DNA of 17,931 nt, from the NCBI GenBank assembly GCA_021785115.1, contig JAJYGO010000446.1, forward strand, positions 1 to 17,931, given 5' to 3'. Both the position numbers and the translations under genes were made by a program. Shown one piece after another: positions 14,294-17,931 of this stretch. Each line of letters begins with the position of its first letter. Positions within the stretch are counted from its first letter, which is position 1. This DNA comes from Chloroflexota bacterium (lineage in GTDB: Bacteria; Chloroflexota; Limnocylindria; Limnocylindrales; CSP1-4). The notes under the pieces were generated by a model. It did not search any database. It saw only the letters and a list, made by a program, of their open reading frames with translations, and was not told where the DNA came from.

Positions 14294-15553
14294 TCACCCC
14301 CCGGTCGCGGGGCTCGCCTTGCCGGCCCGTCCCGGCGTGTCCCGCCCCCCGGCGTCGGGGATGCCCCGAGCCGCGATCACGCCCGCTAGGAGGCAGGCAG
14401 CCACACCGAACGCGACGGCTCCCTCGATCGACCGGGCGGCGAGCCATCCCGCGATGGCGGATCCGATGGGGAATCCGGCGAAGTTGAAGTTCATCGAGAC
14501 GGCGAAGGCCCGGCCCATCCAGGCGGGGTCCGTCCGGCGTTGCCGGAGCGTGAACAACCCGATGTCCATCGGCCCGTTGAGGAGGCCCACCAGCCGTCAT
14601 GGACGCCACCATGGGCGCCAGCTGGGCCGGCAGGAGCAGCAGCAGGGCGGCGGCGTTGGCGAACATCGGCAGCACCAGCATCCGGCGCTCTCGGCCCGCG
14701 CTGTTCATCCGGCCGAAGACAGCGCGGCCACCGCCCCGCCCACCCCCAGCACCGCGAAGACCGTGCCAACGGTCGCTGGCCCCTGGTGCAGCCGGTCCAG
14801 CACGATGAGCGGGATCACGATGGTCGTCACGCCCCCGCTCAGGTTGATCGCCGAGATGGAGAAGCCGAGGGCGCGCAGGGTGCGATTGCGCCACGTGTAC
14901 ACCAGACCCTGCCACGCATCGACCAGCAAGCGGCCCGTGGAGGCCACGTCCGTCCTGGGATCCGGGATCCCGATGAGCACGACCGCGGCAACGGCGTACG
15001 TGAGAGCGATCGCGACCAGGGCGGCGGGGCCGCCCCACAGTCCGACCACCACGCCGGCGAGTGGCGGCCCGACGATGGTCGCGACCACGTAGCCCATCGA
15101 GTCGACGGCGTTGATGCGCTCCCAGAGCGGCACCGGCACGAGCAACGGGAAGAGGCTGCGGAGCCCGGTGCTGCTGAGCGGAGCCGTGAGCGAGGAGACG
15201 CCCGCGATCAGCAGCAGGACCCAGACGGGGAGCGCGCCCGCAAGCGCGAGACCGCCGATGAGTGCGAGCGACAGGCTCGCGACGACGTAATCGACCAGTA
15301 CCAGCCGGGATCGTCCGTGGCGGTCGAGAAGGGCGCCCGCGATCGGGCTCACCAGCATGCCCGGCACGATCGCCACGAACGTCACGACGCCGGCCAGCTC
15401 CGCCGAGTGGTACGTGGTGAGCGTGAACAGGACCATGGCGACGCTCACCATCGACTGGCCGATCCGGGCGATCTGCATGCCGGCCAGGATCCGCGCCATG
15501 GATGGCACGCGGAACAGGGCGCGATACGAGCGATCGGGGCTTTCCGGGGGCAT
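14294..15553 (-). pseudogene. MFS transporter interrupted by two compensating frameshifts
   Basis: The sequence encodes a 12-helix major facilitator. From ATG 15553 the first 282 residues read well, including MFS motif A GALLDRHGRSRLVLVDY, but stop at 14705 after GVGGAVAALSSAG. One frame over, the protein continues as FGRMNSAGRERRMLVLPMFA and NAAALLLLLPAQLAPMVASM from about 14715 to about 14597. It then returns to the first frame at VGLLNGPMDIGLFTLRQRR and runs to 14294. Restoring one missing base before TCTTCGG (about 14715) and removing one extra base near 14597 gives a continuous protein of about 419 residues, normal for the family. Two opposite one-base errors 120 bp apart could be assembly error or real decay. 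No Shine-Dalgarno is evident. Substrate is unknown; the separation of 128 bp from the regulator argues against co-transcription with heme genes. Confidence 0.82.
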
Positions 15554-15632
15554 GAACCGTCATGCTACCGGTCCGGGTGGCGTCGCGCCGGGCCCGCGGC
15601 GCTACCGGCGGCTACCTCCCGGCCGGCGATGG

Positions 15633-16241
15633 TCAACCGGGAACGGACGCGCGCCTCCTGTCGGAGGAGTGTCCGAGCGCCACCAGGTACACCGGCGTGT
15701 GGCTGGCCGGAAGGTCGAGCACGTCGCGCACGGCGCCGTCGTCCAGCGCCCCCACGGGGGTCGCACAGATCCCCATGGCAGTGGCCGCGAGCAGGATGTT
15801 CTGCGCGACATGCCCGCTCTCGACCAGCTCGTAGCGCCGGGCACGTGCGCCGTAGCGCGGGTCCATGCGCCCCTGGACGGCGACCAGGACGATGGTCGCG
15901 GCCGCCAGCCCGACCACGTCCTGCGATTCGGCGGCGGTGCACAGCGCCGGCCGATGGTCGCCCCGCAGCACGGGGGCCAGGCGGTCCCCGTCCGCCTCGT
16001 AGTGCAGGACCCCGGTGGGCGTGACGACGTACAGCTCGAGCGGGTGGATCCCCCCCGCCGACGGCGCGGTGCGGAGCCCGCCCGGACCGGTGATCCCCTG
16101 CCCCGCCCAGCAGAGGCGGAGCAGCTCAACCTCGGAGAGCGGATCCCAGCAGAACTCGCGACGGGAGCGCCTGGTCTTCAGGCACTCCTCGAGGGTTACA
16201 AGGCCCAGCGATGACGCGGCGACCAGCCCGGCCGACGGCAT
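15633..16241 (-). CDS. SagB/ThcOx-like nitroreductase-family dehydrogenase, stand-alone
   Basis: A 202-residue flavin (FMN) oxidoreductase of the nitroreductase fold. The N-terminal TRRSRREF motif, the LSEVELLRLCWAGQGIT segment and TAPSAGGIHPLELYVV are characteristic of the SagB-type group, whose best known members oxidise thiazolines and oxazolines in azole-containing peptides. The C-terminal part has ESGHVAQNILLAATAMGI and TPVGALDD, as expected. ATG 16241 is preceded by a near-perfect GGAGGT (16249-16254, 7 nt spacing), which settles the start over GTG 16250. No YcaO cyclodehydratase, E1-like partner or precursor-peptide gene is visible in the window, so its role may be unrelated to peptide azoles. 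Many lone SagB-like proteins have no known function. Confidence 0.88.
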   Translation of the reverse strand: MPSAGLVAASSLGLVTLEECLKTRRSRREFCWDPLSEVELLRLCWAGQGITGPGGLRTAPSAGGIHPLELYVVTPTGVLHYEADGDRLAPVLRGDHRPALCTAAESQDVVGLAAATIVLVAVQGRMDPRYGARARRYELVESGHVAQNILLAATAMGICATPVGALDDGAVRDVLDLPASHTPVYLVALGHSSDRRRASVPG

Positions 16242-16248
16242 ACGGCGC

Positions 16249-16254
16249 ACCTCC
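16249..16254 (-). promoter_or_regulatory. Shine-Dalgarno of the SagB-like gene
   Basis: GGAGGT on the minus strand, 7 nt before ATG 16241. It is the strongest ribosome-binding site among the genes upstream of the heme operon. Confidence 0.75.
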
Positions 16255-16415
16255 GTTGCCGCAGTCTCCGCGTGCTGCCCCGATGGAGGACAGTGCCATC
16301 CGGACGCCCGCGCACGCGCCGCATTTCCGCTCCTCCGACACCTGCGCCGGTCGGACGGCGGCGCGCGCCCACCCGCCGGGGCGCGGTCCCGCCGGTGGTG
16401 ACGATCCGCAGGGCC

Positions 16416-16449
16416 GGAGCTCGGCCGCTACCCGGCCGCCGCGAGCTCC
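16416..16449 (-). terminator. Stem-loop over the 3' end of the luciferase-like gene
   Basis: GGAGCTC (16416-16422) pairs with GAGCTCC (16443-16449). Nested inside, GGCCG (16423-16427) pairs with CGGCC (16433-16437) with a 5-nt loop, leaving a one-sided bulge of 5 nt. The TAG stop of the oxidoreductase begins in the loop region. The stem is long and GC-rich but lacks a T-run, so it is a possible terminator or mRNA 3'-end stabiliser. Confidence 0.4.
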
Positions 16450-17192
16450 ACGCCGGCTGCGCGACAGTCCTCGGCGAGACCAGCCTGCGCCTCCTCGGTC
16501 GGCGACCATCGGGTGGGGAAGGCGACCAGCCGGGCGAGTCCCACCTCCGCGTACCGGCCGATCAGATCCACCCGGGCCCCGCCGGGCTCGCGGACGTCCT
16601 CGTCCCGGCAATAGACGGACAGGCGGAGCGTGGCGGGATCACGGCCGATCTCCTCGCATCGCGCCCGGATGACGGGAAGCGCGTCGGCGATCTGCTCCGG
16701 CGAGAGGAACACCACGTTGAGCTCGTCGGCGAACCGGGCTGCCAGCCGCCACGTGACCTCGCGGCCGTTGCCGCCGACGATGATGGGGGGACGCGGCTGC
16801 TGGATGCCCTTGGGCACGTTCACCGCACCCTGAACGTGCGCATACCTGCCCTCGTAGGTGGCGCGGCCGGGCGCCAGCATCCGGGTGATGACCTCCAGCG
16901 CATCGCCGAGTCCGGCCAGCCTGTCCTTCGTCGACGGGAAACCGTACCCGTACGCGAGCCACTCGTCTTCCTTCCAGCCGCCCCCGATCCCCAGCTCGAA
17001 GCGACCGCCGCTGACGATGTCGAGCGTCGACGCGAGCTTGGCGACGAGTGCCGGGTTGCGGTACCCGGCGCAGATCACCATGTGCCCGAGCCGGACGCGC
17101 GAAGTCACGCCGGCGACGGCGGCCAGGGTGGTGAACGACTCGAAGGTGATCTCGTCGGTCGTGTCCGGGGTGGTGTGGAAATGATCGAACAT
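16428..17192 (-). CDS. Luciferase-like (LLM class, probably F420-dependent) oxidoreductase, N-terminally truncated
   Basis: 254 residues of a bacterial-luciferase-like TIM-barrel enzyme, most likely using coenzyme F420 like its close family pattern. Recognisable parts are FDHFHTTP (2-9), SRVRLGHMVICAGYRNPALV (31-50), SGGRFELGIGGGWKEDEWLA (61-80), YGYGFPSTKDRLAGLGDALE (81-100), then NVPKGIQQPRPPIIVGGNG (125-143). In the family, FDHFHT is normally preceded by about 40 residues forming the first strand and helix. Here the frame upstream (RPGRRTLRL) only reaches TTG 17231 with no Shine-Dalgarno, and the neighbouring gene ends at 17260, so the 5' end appears lost. ATG 17192 is the first good start but also has no ribosome-binding site. 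It is probably inactive as read, or damaged by a local assembly error. Confidence 0.8.
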   Translation of the reverse strand: MFDHFHTTPDTTDEITFESFTTLAAVAGVTSRVRLGHMVICAGYRNPALVAKLASTLDIVSGGRFELGIGGGWKEDEWLAYGYGFPSTKDRLAGLGDALEVITRMLAPGRATYEGRYAHVQGAVNVPKGIQQPRPPIIVGGNGREVTWRLAARFADELNVVFLSPEQIADALPVIRARCEEIGRDPATLRLSVYCRDEDVREPGGARVDLIGRYAEVGLARLVAFPTRWSPTEEAQAGLAEDCRAAGVELAAAG

Positions 17193-17259
17193 CAACCGTA
17201 AGGTTCGCCGACCAGGCCTACCTACCACCAACCGGGCAGGGCAATGCAGGCCCCGCCGC

Positions 17260-17631
17260 TCAGCTGCCAGGTGAACCGTTGGCCTTCCCCGCGAGGTACT
17301 GGCAGGTGTTGTGGCCGTAGATCGTCAGGCTGCCCTGATCGCGAACGGTGAACAGATCGCCCAGGTAGTTCACCTGACAGAGAACGGCCCCTCCCGGCTG
17401 AGCGCCGCTCTCGTACGTGTACCAACTCGCGCCGTTGGTCGTCACGCCGGCGAAGCTGTTGCACTGGTAGTTGGCGCTCGGTCCATCGATGGTGATGCTC
17501 ACCGCCTGTCCGGTCAGCCCTACCGTGCAGTGCTGGTGGCTCTGCAGGTAGCCGAGGGCCGTGATGCCGACAACAAGCAGGATCCCGAGCATGATGACGA
17601 TCCCCACGATCCGTCGCAGGCAGCCACCCAT
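17260..17631 (-). CDS. Small membrane-anchored hypothetical protein with extracytoplasmic Cys-rich domain
   Basis: I do not recognise this 123-residue protein. A short positively charged start (MGGCLRR) is followed by one hydrophobic helix (about residues 8-28, IVGIVIMLGILLVVGITALG), the layout of an N-terminal anchor with the rest outside. The outer part has four cysteines (HQHC, YQC, VLC, NTC), enough for two disulfides, and many Tyr, Thr, Gly and Asn residues as in small beta-rich secreted domains. A further Cys4 lies before the helix but is not a lipobox. The DNA is visibly less GC-rich than the heme genes, hinting at a different history. AGGAGGAG (17645-17652) lies 13 nt before ATG 17631, a long spacing. 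The stop is 67 bp before the first ATG of the truncated oxidoreductase. Confidence 0.7.
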   Translation of the reverse strand: MGGCLRRIVGIVIMLGILLVVGITALGYLQSHQHCTVGLTGQAVSITIDGPSANYQCNSFAGVTTNGASWYTYESGAQPGGAVLCQVNYLGDLFTVRDQGSLTIYGHNTCQYLAGKANGSPGS

Positions 17632-17931
17632 CGTTCCGCAGCCGCTCCTCCTACTGGCGTCCGGTGGTCACTGTACGACGGGCGGTCATGGACTGCACGG
17701 TCCCCGAGGCCGCTGCTCTCGTCATGGCCTGTTCCGAAAGGGTGGCTGCCCGCGCCCGGCCTTGCCGTGCTGAACGATGCCTGCTCGGAGGGTGTCCCGG
17801 AAGGAGGTCCTTCCAGGGCCACACCGACACGAACCGCCGTCGGCGTGCAGAGCCGGGCGTGCTGAACCGACCTCCGCATGAATGCCGCCGCCGACAGTGG
17901 CCACAGGCGGGGTCGACGAGATGGTCCATTG
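17632..17931. other. 300-base stretch without a supportable gene
   Basis: No frame on either strand in this terminal segment shows a recognisable protein or a start with a ribosome-binding site, apart from the upstream region of the 123-residue gene. Open frames here read as Arg/Pro/Ser-rich low-information sequence. It holds the inverted repeat at 17796-17818. An ATG at 17922 (plus) could begin a gene beyond the edge but cannot be judged. Confidence 0.5.
17796..17818. repeat. Inverted repeat (hairpin or operator-like)
   Basis: CCC-GGAAGGA-gg-TCCTTCC-a-GGG: a perfect 7-bp inverted repeat (17799-17805 with 17808-17814), extended by three more pairs across a single bulged A. It lies about 165 bp upstream of the minus-strand 123-residue gene. 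No T-tract follows, so an operator or an RNA hairpin is as likely as a terminator. Confidence 0.55.

Noticed and set aside
17193..17231. TTG 17231 or GTG 17228 as the true start of the luciferase-like gene
   Set aside because: The added residues (VGRPGRRTLRL) do not resemble the family N-terminus and no Shine-Dalgarno precedes these codons.
1..17931. CRISPR arrays, insertion sequences, tRNA or rRNA genes, integrase or phage genes
   Set aside because: No spaced direct repeats, transposase-like proteins, terminal inverted repeats, cloverleaf or rRNA-like stretches were seen on reading either strand.

Overview
The window is one stretch of very GC-rich bacterial DNA with densely packed genes. 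It contains a C5-type heme pathway (HemA plus HemL), a HemQ-type coproheme decarboxylase gene inside the heme operon, a truncated F420-type luciferase-like oxidoreductase, and many GTG starts. This set fits a high-GC Chloroflexota or Actinobacteriota lineage. The assignment is an inference: no rRNA or other marker gene is present to settle it, and several single-base frame breaks suggest an environmental or metagenome assembly.

Layout. Positions 1-329 (minus) hold the N-terminal part of a proline iminopeptidase, cut by the window edge. Positions 509-2764 (plus) encode an OafA-type membrane acyltransferase with a C-terminal SGNH domain. A NUDIX hydrolase (2811-3281, minus) is divergent from a large plus-strand gene (3417-5855) that joins a HAD phosphatase and a class V PLP enzyme in one reading frame. 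Convergent with it is a minus-strand heme operon, transcribed from about 14165 down to about 5869. Its order is HTH regulator, hemA, hemC, hemD, hemB, hemQ, hemL, hemE, then a scar made of the 5' end of a second hemE-like gene joined out of frame to the 3' end of a ferrochelatase (hemH) gene. Upstream on the same strand are a frameshifted MFS transporter gene (14294-15553), a stand-alone SagB-like nitroreductase (15633-16241), an N-terminally truncated luciferase-like oxidoreductase (16428-17192) and a small membrane-anchored, Cys-containing protein (17260-17631). The last 300 bases hold no gene I can support, only an inverted repeat.

How the genes work together. HemA and HemL make 5-aminolevulinate from glutamyl-tRNA. 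HemB, HemC, HemD and HemE carry it to coproporphyrinogen III, and HemQ would finish heme from coproheme. The oxidase (CgoX/HemY) is not in the window, and the ferrochelatase survives only as a C-terminal fragment. Six of the seven junctions in the operon are 4-nt ATGA or GTGA overlaps, so the genes are probably translationally coupled under the first gene, a MerR/BldC-like HTH protein that is a good candidate for local heme control.

The points most worth a second look are the HAD-PLP fusion, the hemE'/hemH' deletion scar, the frameshift in hemC, the paired compensating frameshifts in the MFS gene, and the regulator with its possibly leaderless, long-spacer promoter.
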